Shown piece after piece: positions 8,053-18,700 of a DNA stretch of 35,854 nucleotides. Position numbers and translations under genes: made by a program. The notes under the pieces were generated by a model that made no database searches, was not told where the DNA came from, and was given only the letters and a program-made list of their open reading frames with translations. How positions within the stretch are numbered: the stretch's first letter is position 1; every line of letters starts with the position of its first letter. Location of the stretch: NCBI GenBank assembly GCA_003854985.1, contig RQOG01000043.1:1-35854 (forward strand), given 5' to 3'. The stretch is from Calditrichota bacterium. Its GTDB lineage: Bacteria; Calditrichota; Calditrichia; Calditrichales; Calditrichaceae.

Positions 8053-10002
8053 ATGTTACTGCTTAAAGAACTAATCATTATTTTATTACTGGCCGTTATT
8101 ATCATTATTATCGCTTCGCGGTTAAAAATACCATCGGCATTGGGATTTTTGCTTACCGGCGTAATCCTCGGACCATCAGCATTAGGGTTGATAGAAACCA
8201 CTTCTGATATTGAAATATTGGCTGAGATCGGTATCATTATCCTGATGTTCACGATCGGGCTTGAATTTTCCATTTCCAAAATCAGGAATATGAAACGGGC
8301 ATTTTTTCAGCTTGGCGGACTTCAGGTAGCAGTCGGCTGGCTTGTGTTTTTCTTCATTTTGCTCTGGCAGGATTATTCTGTTAATCAATCATTTGTTATC
8401 GCTTTCATTTTAGTATTGAGCAGTACGGCGATCGTTTTAAAAATTCTTCAGGATAAAGATGAAATCGGCACACCGGTCGGCTTAAATTCAACGGGTATTT
8501 TACTTTTCCAGGATGCGGCACTGATTCCTTTTATGTTATTGCTTCCTTCTGTCAATCAGTTCAGCGGATCGTTTGATATGGATTTTATCTATAAAATGAT
8601 TGTTTCCATAATTGGCGTAATTGTGGTTTTTATCTTAAGCAAATTATTTATCCCGCGCGTTTTTACTTTTATAGTTAAAGCCAAAATTCCCGAGCTTTTG
8701 ATGGTTTCGGTGATTGTTTTCATATTCAGTATTTCATTTTTAACGCATTATCTGGGCGCATCGCTGGCAATGGGCGCTTTTATTGCCGGGGTTGCCATAT
8801 CCGATAGTCAGTACGCACATCAGATTAATACAGAAATTCTTCCTTCGCGGCATATTTTTATATCCATATTTTTTATATCCATCGGCATGTTCGTGAATAT
8901 TCCTTTTTTTATGGATAATTTTTTAAGAATTTTGTGGATTACCATATTTGTGATTGTTATTAAACTGATACTGATTTTCATTATCACCATTCTCAGCCGA
9001 AGGCCTTTAAATCAGGCTATTGCGCTTGCTTTTAATCTGGCCCATATCGGAGAATTTTCGTTGGTCATACTAACGCTCTCCGAAGGGTACCGGTTAATAT
9101 CCTACGATACACATCAAATCATCCTTTCGGTTACCGTTCTGAGTATGTTTTCTATTCCGTTAAGTATGATAGCCGGAAAGAAGTTTGCCGGTTTTGATGT
9201 ATTTAAAAAGAAAATCGATCAAACGGAAAAGCCGGTTTCTATCACAAATCATACGATAATTGCCGGGTATGGTGTGAACGGGCAGAACATATCACGTGTA
9301 TTAAAACTATTGGGTATTCCCTATATTATTGTGGATGTAAATCCTGAAAATGTTTCCACGTACAGAGCTGCCGGAGAACCAATATATTATGCGGACATCA
9401 GTCATTTTGAAAACTTAATGTTACTCAATATCGAAAAGGCGGCTTTGCTTGTCATAGCCATTTCCGACATGAATTCTGCGGAACGCACGCTTGGCGTGGT
9501 TAAAATGCATAATCCGGGTCTTAAAATAGTAGTCCGCTGTAATTATGTTACCCAGGTGAAAAAAATGTACAAATTAGGCGCCGACCTTGTTCTTTCCCAG
9601 GACATGGAAACATCGCTGGTCTTTATCATGCATATTCTCAAATTTTATCACATGCCCGATCACATTGCCCGTATACAGACGGATTTACTGCGGAAAAAAC
9701 ATTATCAATTCTTTATGAAAAAGAATATCCGCGATTCCTGGAAACTGGCCATCATGGAATACATTGAAAAAGACAATGAGATGTTTTTTATCGGGCCGAA
9801 TTCGCGTCATGTTTCCCAAAAAATAGCCAATCTGGAACCTTTTAAGTATGATGGGATGAAAATAATCGGTCTCATCCGCCAGGATAAGGTAATCAACAAA
9901 GGTCTTGAAGATATGGCACTGGATAAATTTGATACCATTATTTTTGCCGGGAACCATCAGCAGGTTTATAAAGCCCTGATGTGGATGGAGGATAATAATT
10001 AA
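8053..10002 (+). CDS. CPA2-family cation:proton antiporter with RCK domains (KefB/KefC type)
   Basis: This 649-residue protein starts with about twelve membrane helices (residues 1-385). It contains the family motif LFQDAALIP in place of the usual LFQDIA, and HYLGASLAMGAFIAG. A TrkA-N/RCK_N domain follows, with the nucleotide-binding loop GYGVNGQ near residue 408 and an acidic VDVNPEN strand end. A C-terminal RCK_C-like domain covers roughly residues 560-645. It probably exchanges K+ or Na+ for protons, gated by a bound nucleotide. It lies 120 bases after the glycyl radical enzyme gene on the same strand. No clear Shine-Dalgarno sequence precedes the ATG. Whether it belongs to that operon is not clear. 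Confidence 0.88.
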   Translation: MLLLKELIIILLLAVIIIIIASRLKIPSALGFLLTGVILGPSALGLIETTSDIEILAEIGIIILMFTIGLEFSISKIRNMKRAFFQLGGLQVAVGWLVFFFILLWQDYSVNQSFVIAFILVLSSTAIVLKILQDKDEIGTPVGLNSTGILLFQDAALIPFMLLLPSVNQFSGSFDMDFIYKMIVSIIGVIVVFILSKLFIPRVFTFIVKAKIPELLMVSVIVFIFSISFLTHYLGASLAMGAFIAGVAISDSQYAHQINTEILPSRHIFISIFFISIGMFVNIPFFMDNFLRILWITIFVIVIKLILIFIITILSRRPLNQAIALAFNLAHIGEFSLVILTLSEGYRLISYDTHQIILSVTVLSMFSIPLSMIAGKKFAGFDVFKKKIDQTEKPVSITNHTIIAGYGVNGQNISRVLKLLGIPYIIVDVNPENVSTYRAAGEPIYYADISHFENLMLLNIEKAALLVIAISDMNSAERTLGVVKMHNPGLKIVVRCNYVTQVKKMYKLGADLVLSQDMETSLVFIMHILKFYHMPDHIARIQTDLLRKKHYQFFMKKNIRDSWKLAIMEYIEKDNEMFFIGPNSRHVSQKIANLEPFKYDGMKIIGLIRQDKVINKGLEDMALDKFDTIIFAGNHQQVYKALMWMEDNN

Positions 10003-10044
10003 CCATTCAATTTAACGGGGGAAATTGTCTGATTTTATAACACC

Positions 10045-10074
10045 TTGAAAAAAAAATATTTTTACTTATTTTTG
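10045..10074 (+). promoter_or_regulatory. Bacteroidetes-type promoter
   Basis: TTG at 10045-10047 is followed after exactly 19 bases by TATTTTTG at 10067-10074, matching the TTG-N19-TAnnTTTG consensus known for the primary sigma factor in Bacteroidetes. It lies about 80 bases before the ATG of the repeat-rich secreted protein gene. The same element with the same spacing recurs at 33843-33872. Confidence 0.6.
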
Positions 10075-10155
10075 TTGTAATTAAGCCGATGTATCTGAAT
10101 ACCGCTTGTAGATTAAAATAATTTATTTTTTAGAAATAAACTTAGGAGAATCAAG

Positions 10156-12018
10156 ATGAAGAATATTACAAGAACCTTAGCATTTTTATTCTGTTTTATC
10201 ATTCTTCTGAATGCTCAACCTGCCGGCTATAATGAGGAATTCCGGGCTAATTTTGTTACTACATACGATCAGATTATCGGCGGCGTTTCAGGACTTATGA
10301 ATGATGGTTTTGTGGTATGCTGGGAAAGTTATCTGCAGGATGGCAGCGGATATGGGGTTTATGGTCGTGTTTTTGAAAACGATGCAATGCCTCGTAGTGG
10401 TGAATTGTTGTTCAATACAACGACGGCGAATAATCAATATAAACCAAAAGTGATCGGTCTGATGGATGGCGGTTTTGCCGCCTGCTGGGTAAGCGAGGGC
10501 CAGGATGGTGATGGGTCTGGAATTTATGGACGGGTTTTTGATAACCTTGGAGGAGCCATAAGCAGTGAATTTCGGGTAAATACCACTACGACGAATGATC
10601 AAATTGAACCAACTATTCATGCTTTGCTGGATAGCGGCTTTGTCATATGTTGGTCAAGTTATGGGCAGGATGGCGACGGATACGGGATATATGGGCAAAT
10701 TTATGAAAATGACGGAACCCCGCGCGGAGCATAGTTTGTGGTAAATACTACAACTTCAAATGATCAGGCCTGGCCCAAAGTCAGCGGTTTAACAAATAGT
10801 GATTTTGTGGTAGCCTGGGAAAGCTACGGTGGTCAGGATGGCGATGATGCCGGTGTTTTTGCAAGAATTTTTGAACGGGACGGCACGCCCGTTACCGGTG
10901 AATTTCAGGTAAACACCTATACAACAAGCGCCCAGATAGAGCCGGCAATAATTTTTTTAATGGATAATGGTTTTATCATTAGCTGGACAAGCTGGTATCA
11001 GGATGGCAGTTCCGGCGGGGTTTATGCGCAAATATATGAAGAAGACGGCGTACCCCGGGGATCGGAATTCCGGGTGAACACAACTACGGATAATGAACAA
11101 TCCTGGTCGGATATTGTTCTTCTGCCGGATGACGAATTCGCTGTATGCTGGCAAAGTTATAACCAGGATGGCAATGCAAATGGCGTTTATTTACAGCTTT
11201 ATAACAATGACGGTTCGATGAGAGGAACTGAGTTAAAAGTAAATGATTATACCACCAATAATCAGCATATGCCTGGAATTAGTACATTGAACAACGAAAG
11301 CTTAATACTGGCCTGGTCAAGTTTCGGGCAGGACGGCAACGATGACGGCGTTTATGCGAAATACTATCTTAATCAGGTTGTTGATCCGCTTCAGGCTTTT
11401 TCCTTGCTGGCGCCTGCCGATGAATCATTGCTGGAATATGCCAAGGTCGATTTTTTGTGGAATTCGGCAAATATACTGCCTGTTAATTTCCCATGGGAAG
11501 TTGTATATGATTTATACCTGGATCTAAACTCAGGTTTTACTAATCCTGCCATCTATCCTGCTATAGTCGATACTTTTTACACCGTAGATGTCTTTCTGCC
11601 GGATATGGATTATTACTGGAGGGTTGTGGCAAAAAATATCGATGGCGATAGTCTCTTTAGTTCCGAAACGTATACGTTTCATATTGATGAAGATCCAAGC
11701 ACTATCGTAACTGCAAATCCGGAGATACCACAGGTTTTCGAACTTTATGGCAATTTCCCGAATCCGTTTAATCCCTCAACTACTATTAAATATGCCCTGC
11801 CTCCGGATAAAGCCAGCTATAATGTTAAACTTAAAATATTTGATGCTTTGGGTGAACTGGTAATGGTTTTAAAAGATGAACAGCAAGGTTCGGGGATACA
11901 CCAGGTAACATGGAACGGAAACAATTCCGCCGGCAATACAGTACCCAGCGGCGTATATTTTTGCGTGGTGGAAGCAGGCCATTACAGGGCGTCTCATAAA
12001 ATGCTGATGATTAAATAA
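10156..12018 (+). pseudogene. Secreted repeat protein with T9SS tail, interrupted by one TAG codon
   Basis: One reading frame of 621 codons is broken only by TAG at 10732-10734. The start has a good AGGAG site. Residues 1-21 are a signal peptide ending LLNAQ. Seven repeats of about 54 residues follow, each built like EFRVNTTT..DQ..P......GFVICW.S.GQDGDG.G(I/V)YG(Q/R). They resemble blades of a beta-propeller or adhesin. A fibronectin-like region and a type IX sorting domain (GNFPNPFNPSTT, end HKMLMIK) complete the protein. The TAG falls exactly where repeats 3, 5 and 6 have the Glu of EF, so a single GAG to TAG change explains it. It could be a real nonsense mutation or a base error. TAG ends other genes here, so recoding is unlikely. 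Confidence 0.8.
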
Positions 12019-12060
12019 TTCTATACCGGATAACGTTTTTTAGCATTATTAAAACTAAAT

Positions 12061-12097
12061 AAAGGCTATGGGAAAAATTAAACTCATAGCCTTTTTT
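12061..12097 (+). terminator. Rho-independent terminator
   Basis: AAAGGCTATG (12061-12070) pairs with CATAGCCTTT (12084-12093) in a 10-bp stem, followed by a T run to 12097. It lies 42 bases after the stop of the repeat-rich secreted protein gene and separates it from the GH127 gene. Confidence 0.88.
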
Positions 12098-12266
12098 ATT
12101 ACTAACATTACCGCTATTATTTATATAATCTGTTTTTCAGGAAAGTTGAATTGAATAAATATGCATTTTAACTTCCTTCATGGTTCCATATCAATAATTA
12201 AAAACATAAAAAGAGTTAAAAAGCATATCGGTAAACAGAGAATTACTAAAAACAAGGAGTAGGATC

Positions 12267-14237
12267 ATGGTTAAAAAAATATTATGCATCGGCACAACTA
12301 TTTGGATGTTCATACTGATGATTTCGTGTGAAACGTCTGGTACAAAAAAACAAATACGCGACTATCCGATTACGCCGGTTCCTTTTACGAAAATTGAGTT
12401 AAAAGATAATTTCTGGAGTAAGCGCATAAAGACGAATCGTGATGTAACTATTCCCTATGGTTTTAAAAAATGTGAAGAAGAGGGCAGAATCCGTAATTTC
12501 GAACGGGCGGGCGGGCTTCTCGGAGGCGGCTATGAAGGCCTGATGCCTTTTGACGATTCGGATATTTATAAAATTATCGAAGGCGCATCTTATTCGTTGC
12601 AAACGCATCCTGACGAAAAACTGGATAAATACATAGACGATATTATAGGTAAAATTTCGGCGGCGCAGGAAGAGGATGGCTATCTGACTACGTGGAAAAC
12701 CATTAATCCGGACACGACGCCGGCCTGGTGGGTGAAACCGGGACCACACTGGTTTAACCTGGAATCGAGTCATGAACTTTATAATATGGGGCATTTATAC
12801 GAAGCCGCCTATGCCCATTTCCGGGCAACGGGCAAAAGAAATCTGTTAAATATTGCGCTTAAAAACGCCGAACTGATTGCGAATACATTTGGTCCTGATA
12901 AATTACGCACACCGCCCGGACATCAGATTATTGAATCCGGTTTGATTAAGCTTTTCAGGGCAACCGGCGATGAAAAATATCTTAAGCTGGCCAAATTCTT
13001 TTTGGACGCCCGCGGCGATTCCACCGGGCATAAACTTAACGGCTCTTATAATCAGGATCATATGCCGGTGATAAAACAGGATGAAGCGGTTGGGCACGCG
13101 GTCAGAGCGGTTTATATGTATGCGGGTATGGCGGATATTGCGGCATTGCTGCAGGATAAAGAATATCTGAATGCGATTGACCGGATATGGGGAAATGTTG
13201 TAACAAAAAAGCTCTACTTAACCGGTGGCGTTGGCGCGCGGCATGAAGGAGAATCCTTCGGGGATAATTATGAACTGCCAAATCTGACTGCCTACAACGA
13301 AACCTGTGCGGCTATTGCCAATGTTTACTGGAATCATCGTATGTTTTTATTACACGGTCATTCGAAGTATATTGATGTGTTGGAGCGGACGTTATACAAT
13401 GGACTGATTTCGGGCGTTTCGTTATCCGGAGATACCTTCTTTTATCCTAACTGCCTGGCATCCGATGGCAAGTACAAATTTAATCAGGGCGCTTTGACCA
13501 GAAAATCCTGGTTTGACTGCTCCTGTTGTCCAACCAATATCATGCGTTTTATGCCCTCTGTGCCGGATTATATTTACGCTCAGCGTAACGATTCTCTGTA
13601 TGTGAATTTGTTTATCGCAAATAATGCCCGAATTAATATCAATGAAAATGATATACAAATTACGCAGAAAACCGATTATCCCTGGGATGACAGGGTGGAA
13701 TTTAATTTTGGGCTAAATAAGGAAACCACCTTTGTTTTGAAAATCAGGATTCCCGGATGGGCGCAGAATAAACCGGTTCCGGGCGATCTCTATTCTTATT
13801 TGAGCAATACCTCCGGGCAATATAAAATCCGATTAAATGGAGAAGAAATTACCGGAGTAACGCATAAAGGGTACGCGGAGATAAGCAGAACATGGCAAGA
13901 CGGAGATGTAGTCGAATTATTTCTGCCTATGCCGGTGCGCCGGGTTTTAAGCAATGAGCTGGTAGCGGATAATAAAGACAAGGTTGCTCTGGAACGCGGC
14001 CCTGTAGTTTATTGTGCGGAATGGATAGATAATGGAGGCAGGGCGCTTGATTTAATAGTGCCTGATGACGCCATTTTTTCCACAGAATTTAAAAATGACC
14101 TGCTTGGCGGTGTAACTGTTATCAAAGGAAAAGTAATAAGAGAAAAGGGCAGGATAACCGATTTAACAGCCATTCCTTATTATGCCTGGTCGCACCGTGG
14201 ACCGGGAGAAATGGCAGTTTGGCTGGGCAGGAAATAG
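12267..14237 (+). CDS. GH127 (DUF1680) glycoside hydrolase lipoprotein, probable beta-L-arabinofuranosidase
   Basis: This 656-residue protein has a lipoprotein signal (MISC lipobox) and a good AGGAG before the ATG. An alpha/alpha barrel follows, with GGLLGGGYEG, QEEDGYLTTW, SSHELYNMGHLYEAA and LYLTGGVGARHEGE. The zinc and catalytic residues known from Bifidobacterium HypBA1 are kept: YNETCA (Glu345, Cys347) and CSCCPTN (Cys420, Cys421). The family removes beta-L-arabinofuranose, typically from hydroxyproline-linked arabinans of plant extensins. The lipid anchor puts it in the periplasm or on the cell surface. It has its own gap and upstream terminator. DUF1680 members with other specificities exist, so the substrate is inferred. 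Confidence 0.88.
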   Translation: MVKKILCIGTTIWMFILMISCETSGTKKQIRDYPITPVPFTKIELKDNFWSKRIKTNRDVTIPYGFKKCEEEGRIRNFERAGGLLGGGYEGLMPFDDSDIYKIIEGASYSLQTHPDEKLDKYIDDIIGKISAAQEEDGYLTTWKTINPDTTPAWWVKPGPHWFNLESSHELYNMGHLYEAAYAHFRATGKRNLLNIALKNAELIANTFGPDKLRTPPGHQIIESGLIKLFRATGDEKYLKLAKFFLDARGDSTGHKLNGSYNQDHMPVIKQDEAVGHAVRAVYMYAGMADIAALLQDKEYLNAIDRIWGNVVTKKLYLTGGVGARHEGESFGDNYELPNLTAYNETCAAIANVYWNHRMFLLHGHSKYIDVLERTLYNGLISGVSLSGDTFFYPNCLASDGKYKFNQGALTRKSWFDCSCCPTNIMRFMPSVPDYIYAQRNDSLYVNLFIANNARININENDIQITQKTDYPWDDRVEFNFGLNKETTFVLKIRIPGWAQNKPVPGDLYSYLSNTSGQYKIRLNGEEITGVTHKGYAEISRTWQDGDVVELFLPMPVRRVLSNELVADNKDKVALERGPVVYCAEWIDNGGRALDLIVPDDAIFSTEFKNDLLGGVTVIKGKVIREKGRITDLTAIPYYAWSHRGPGEMAVWLGRK

Positions 14238-14646
14238 AGGTTTCAGATAATATAATTTTAGTTATAGTAAATAAAATAACGTTAACAAGATTAAAATCCG
14301 GAAACCGTTGAGATACAGAATGATGTATTAAGGATATTGTTTTGTCCCGATGGGACAAAGCTATTTTTATAGCTATATGCTATAAACATTATGTTCCTGA
14401 AGGAACAAAAATACAGTGGATGTTAAAGGGAAAATATAGATGCAATGAATCAATTCAGACTTATCTCAGCGATGAGTATGCATTGAAATCCTGTTAAGGA
14501 TAAAATATTTGTAGAATGAACTGTAAAATCTCTTACAATGATTCAGGAAAGGTTAATCTGTCATAAATAATTCTGTATTTTATTATGTTTTTGTTATTTT
14601 ATAACATAATTTTCTATCCAGGAAATTTAAGACACAGGAGTTGTAA
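14238..14646. other. 409-base intergenic region carrying REP-like hairpins
   Basis: The gap between the GH127 and radical SAM genes holds no convincing open frame. Its main content is a run of hairpins at 14341-14407 (listed separately) plus a smaller one, ATCCT-GTTA-AGGAT, at 14488-14501. The remainder is AT-rich. A promoter for the radical SAM gene is expected near 14560-14620 but no consensus pair was found. Confidence 0.6.
14341..14407. repeat. Three tandem perfect hairpins (REP/BIME-like element)
   Basis: TTTGTCCC-GAT-GGGACAAA (14341-14359), TTTATAGC-N5-GCTATAAA (14366-14386) and TGTTCCT-GA-AGGAACA (14392-14407) follow one another with only a few bases between. Outer hairpins of the kinds TGTCCC..GGGACA and TGTTCC..GGAACA recur in dispersed repeats of many Bacteroidetes-like genomes, as I recall. 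Such paired palindromes are usually products of a RAYT (TnpA-REP) transposase, none of which lies in this window. There is no T run, so terminator function alone does not explain the array. Confidence 0.7.
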
Positions 14647-15687
14647 ATGACTTTTCCCCATTTCATTTCTTTTACGGTTACCAATGCCTGTAATCTCAGA
14701 TGCCGGATGTGCGGGCAGTGGGGCGACAGCGGCTATCTTACAAAAAAGGTAAAATCAGCTCAATCCAGGATGAAGCTGAACGACTGGAAACGACTGGTCG
14801 ATGAAATTTCCGGGTATGATATTCGTTTTGTACTGGTGCGGGGCGGCGAACCGTTTCTTTTTCCTGGTATTATAGAACTTCTTAAGTATATCAGCGGTAA
14901 AGGAATTTTCGTTTCGGTAGATTCCAACGGAACCCTCATCGGGAAATATGCCAGAGACCTTGTGGATATCAGGAATATGCACATCACTTTTTCCGTGGAC
15001 GGTCCGGAAGAAATTCATGATGAAGTACGCCGGCAAAAAGGGAGTTATAAAAAAATAAAGGAAAACATTGCCCTGTTAACTGAACTTGAAAAGGACAGGG
15101 GCAATAAAATCAGTAAAAGTATTTGTTTTACCATAAGCAGGTATTCCTATAAGGGATTAGGAGCGATGCCGGACGTAGCCCGTGAGATGGGATTGAATTC
15201 CATTAATATTGTACCGTATTATTATTTCTCAGAAGAAATCGGGGAAAAGTATAACGAAGAGCTGAAAACAAATTTTGATTGCGAAGCTTATTCCTGGAAA
15301 GGTTTCCACTACAATGGTTCCGGAATTGACTTTAATCTGTTTAAAAATGAATTACAAAAATATAATGACAGTCTGGGCGAGGTTTCGAATTTTCCATACA
15401 TGCCGTTAATCGAAGAAGACTACCGGCTCTGGTTTGATAATTCCTATACGCCGGTTGGCTCACAAACCTGTAGGAACGTTGAGGATTTGATAGATATTCA
15501 GCCGGATGGCCAGGCAAATTTCTGTGTAGATTTTCCGGATTACAGCATCGGTGATGCGATGCATTCATCGATAAAGGAAATATGGAATAGCCCGCGGGCA
15601 GAAAAGTTCCGCCAATACCGGCGGAAAAAACCTTTGACTGTCTGCTACCGGTGCGGGGCGAAATACATCGCGGAGATTAAAGAATAA
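14647..15687 (+). CDS. Radical SAM protein with SPASM-type C-terminus
   Basis: This 346-residue enzyme starts after a clear AGGAG site. Cys15-x3-Cys19-x2-Cys22 (CNLRCRMC) binds the SAM cluster, and VRGGEPFLF is the SAM motif. The C-terminus has the SPASM pattern: TCRNVEDLIDIQPDGQANFC, then GDAMHSSIKEIWNS and CYRCGAKY, which would hold one extra Fe-S cluster. SPASM proteins modify peptides or act in cofactor, heme or sugar pathways. No short precursor peptide gene was seen beside it, so the substrate is unknown. A palindrome after the stop separates it from the convergent kinase gene. Confidence 0.85.
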   Translation: MTFPHFISFTVTNACNLRCRMCGQWGDSGYLTKKVKSAQSRMKLNDWKRLVDEISGYDIRFVLVRGGEPFLFPGIIELLKYISGKGIFVSVDSNGTLIGKYARDLVDIRNMHITFSVDGPEEIHDEVRRQKGSYKKIKENIALLTELEKDRGNKISKSICFTISRYSYKGLGAMPDVAREMGLNSINIVPYYYFSEEIGEKYNEELKTNFDCEAYSWKGFHYNGSGIDFNLFKNELQKYNDSLGEVSNFPYMPLIEEDYRLWFDNSYTPVGSQTCRNVEDLIDIQPDGQANFCVDFPDYSIGDAMHSSIKEIWNSPRAEKFRQYRRKKPLTVCYRCGAKYIAEIKE

Positions 15688-15695
15688 AGAAAATT

Positions 15696-15719
15696 AGGGG
15701 TTTAGAGTTTTAAACCCCT
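15696..15719. terminator. Hairpin between convergent genes
   Basis: AGGGGTTTA (15696-15704) and TAAACCCCT (15711-15719) form a 9-bp stem with a six-base loop, in the 54-base gap between the ends of the radical SAM gene and the sensor kinase gene. T runs are poor on both strands, the minus side (AATTTTCTTT) being the better. Confidence 0.6.
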
Positions 15720-15741
15720 ATAATAGAATTACAAAACATTT

Positions 15742-18700
15742 CTATGCAGCGGCCGGTAAAAGCACTTCAAATTCGCAGAACTTATTACGGTCGAAATGTA
15801 CATAAATCTCGCCTTTATGCTCCCGTAATCTGTGCTTTACACCGTCCAGTCCAACGCCGCGTCCGGCAACCATGTCAACCCGTTCGGAAGTGGTTATACC
15901 TGAAACAAATATCAGATCCGCTACTTGCTGATCCGTCCACCCGTTGATTTCTTCAGCGGTCCATTTGCCTGTTTTTAAAGCCATTTCTCTTAGTTTTTCA
16001 ATTTTAATGCCGCTGCCGTCATCACGTAACCGAAATCCGATTGTGCCGTCCTTTTTGAAGGTGGAAATCTCTATTCTTCCTTGTTGTGGTTTGTTTAATT
16101 TTAATCTTACATTCGGATGTTCAATGCCATGCGAAATGGAATTTCGGACAAGCTGGATTAAAATTTCTTTTACTAAGAGATTATACCGGGCCGGAATCAT
16201 GCGGCTTTTAAAATTTTTATAATCGAATTTTATTTTCTTGCCAAGGTCGCTGCTAAAACTGTTGATTAGATTTTCAAGGGATTGCAGCATAAGTTTGGCA
16301 TCCGACTTTTTTGCTTTTCCTTTATTGGCTAACACTTTGCCGATTTTCTCGATGATCCGTTCCATTTCATCCATACCGGTTTGCATTTCTTTTAGTCTTT
16401 TACGCAGGGTGTCAATATCTTTAGCTGTAATTTTTTCTTTGCGTTTCTGAAACTCGGAAACGATGTCTTCGAACTGATGCGCCTGTGTGGCGAAATAATC
16501 GATGTTTAGCAGTTTAGCATTTCCTTTTATAAGATGCACGGAACGATGCACTTTTTCCAGGAAATTATCATAGTCAACAACCTCGGATTGATTTATAATA
16601 GTATCTAAAAATTCAAGTTCCCGGTTTGCGCTTTCGCTGAAATCCGTGAGCATTTGCGGTTCAACGTCTAATATGCTCAGCATCAGCTGCAATAACTTTT
16701 CTCTTCTTTCTTCTTCCTCTTTCAGGCGCATGGCAAGTTGAACCTGCCGGGTCACATCGCGCACGGTAACAACAAGTTCCGTGTGATTATCTGTTTTCTT
16801 TCCGATTCGTTTAAACTTAAAATTCAAATATTTTTTATCCTTATTTTCAGAGTCATTAAAAACAAACTTCAAATCAATCAGCGGATTCAAATCGGCAATT
16901 GTAGTTTCATCAAGGTCTTTTTTCAGTAAAAGATCCAGATAGGATTTTGTATTTAATATTTCTTCTTCGGGAATCTTGTTTTTAAGAAATTCTATAAAAT
17001 CAATTCTGGCCAGACCGGCGGTGCACAAAATGGTTTCCAATATTGCCGAATACTGCGATGAAATTTTATACTGATCATCGATAATAAAAAATCCTTCTTC
17101 CACATTATTCAAAATATTATCCATTTCATTCTTGGCCATTTCCAGATCATGCGCTTTTTCGCTGAGTTGCAAAGTCCTTTCTTCCACTTTTTGTTCCAGC
17201 TCGCGGCGGTGTGCTTCAAGACTGCGGATCCGGATTTTATAGATGATATAAATAGAACCGACGATTATTAAAATAACTATTGTTCTGAACCACCAGGTTT
17301 TCCAGAAGGGTGGGGTGATGATAATTTTTACCGATGCGCCTTCTTCATTCCAGACGCCATCATTATTGGAAGCTTTTACCCGGAAAATATATTCGCCCGG
17401 ATCAAGATTAGTATAATTAGCTTCTTTCTTTCCACCTACATAATTCCAGTCTTCATCAAAACCTTCCATCCTATAAGCATAATTGCACTTTTCCGGCGCC
17501 AGGTAATTTAATCCGGCGTATTGGATGCCAATTACCGAATGTTTGTAGGATAAAGTGAGCGTATTAATTTCATTGATATGTTTACTCAGGGGCGAATCTT
17601 CCTGATTGATTTTTACCTCTTTGTTAAAAATAAAAAGATCGGTAAATACAATTTCAGGTATATGCGGATTTTCCTTGATACTGTCCGGATGAAACACATT
17701 AAAACCATTGTTGCCACCGAAATATAACCTTCCATCCTTTCCCTTAAAACAGGTTCGACTGTTAAAACTCTCGCCCTGCAGGCCGTCGTCCATCGTATAA
17801 TTACGAAATACTGGATGTCCGGGAAGATCGACAGCATTAAAAAATTTGGTCAATCCCTTGTTGGAACTTATCCATAAATTTCCATGATCATCTTCGAGAA
17901 TACCCCTGATAACATTATCCGGAAGGCCGTCTTCCTCGTTATAACATATAAAGCCATCGTTCTCGTGGTTATAAGCATTTAATCCGTTTTCCGTACCGAA
18001 CCATATATTACCCCGGCTGTCTTCGAATATGCTGACGATATGGCTGCTGCTTAAACTCTTTTCATTTGCCGTATCGTGTGTAAAATGGGTGAAGACTTCC
18101 GTTTTTTTATCGAATAGATCGGCGCCGCCTCCAGAAATTACCCACGACTCGCCATGACTGCTTTCCAGGACGGCTTTGACCCAGTTGTTTAAAAGACTTG
18201 TGCTGTCATTGGGAATACTAATGTATCTTTTGAATGTGTTGGTTTTGTAATCATATTTATTTAATCCACCGCCCATGGTGGCGATCCATAAATTGCCGTC
18301 CTTATCTTCGGAAATGCCAAAAATATTATTATTGCTTATACTTTTTTCATTTTTACTGTTATGCAGAAAACGGGTAAAGGTTTTGCGGCTTTCATTAAAA
18401 AGATTTAGGCCGCCGCCCCAGGTTCCTACCCACAGGTTTTTACGGCTGTCTCTGAATATTACCCAAACAGCATTGGAACCGATACTTGTTTTGTCGTTTT
18501 CATTATTTTCATACAGATGCCAGGTTTTATTTCTTTTATCATGGTTATTCAATCCTTTTTGGGTTCCAACCCATAAATAATTGTCTTCTTCGTAAATAAC
18601 GTTTACGTTGTTGCCGTTGAGACTATTTTCGCTATTTTGTTCCTGTTTTATATGGCTGAATTTATGAAGTAATTTATTATAAAAACTCACCCCGCCGTTG

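Noticed and set aside
10732..10734. TAG recoded as an amino acid (pyrrolysine-like or suppressor)
   Set aside because: TAG is used as the ordinary final stop of other genes in the window (14237, 32601), and the site matches a one-base change of a Glu codon.
10210..11360. DNA repeats in the secreted repeat gene as a tandem satellite or CRISPR
   Set aside because: The similarity is at protein level in units of about 54 codons within one frame; there are no constant short repeats with unique spacers.
12399..12794. Minus-strand open frame of 131 codons
   Set aside because: It is antisense to the GH127 gene, whose family motifs cover the same bases.
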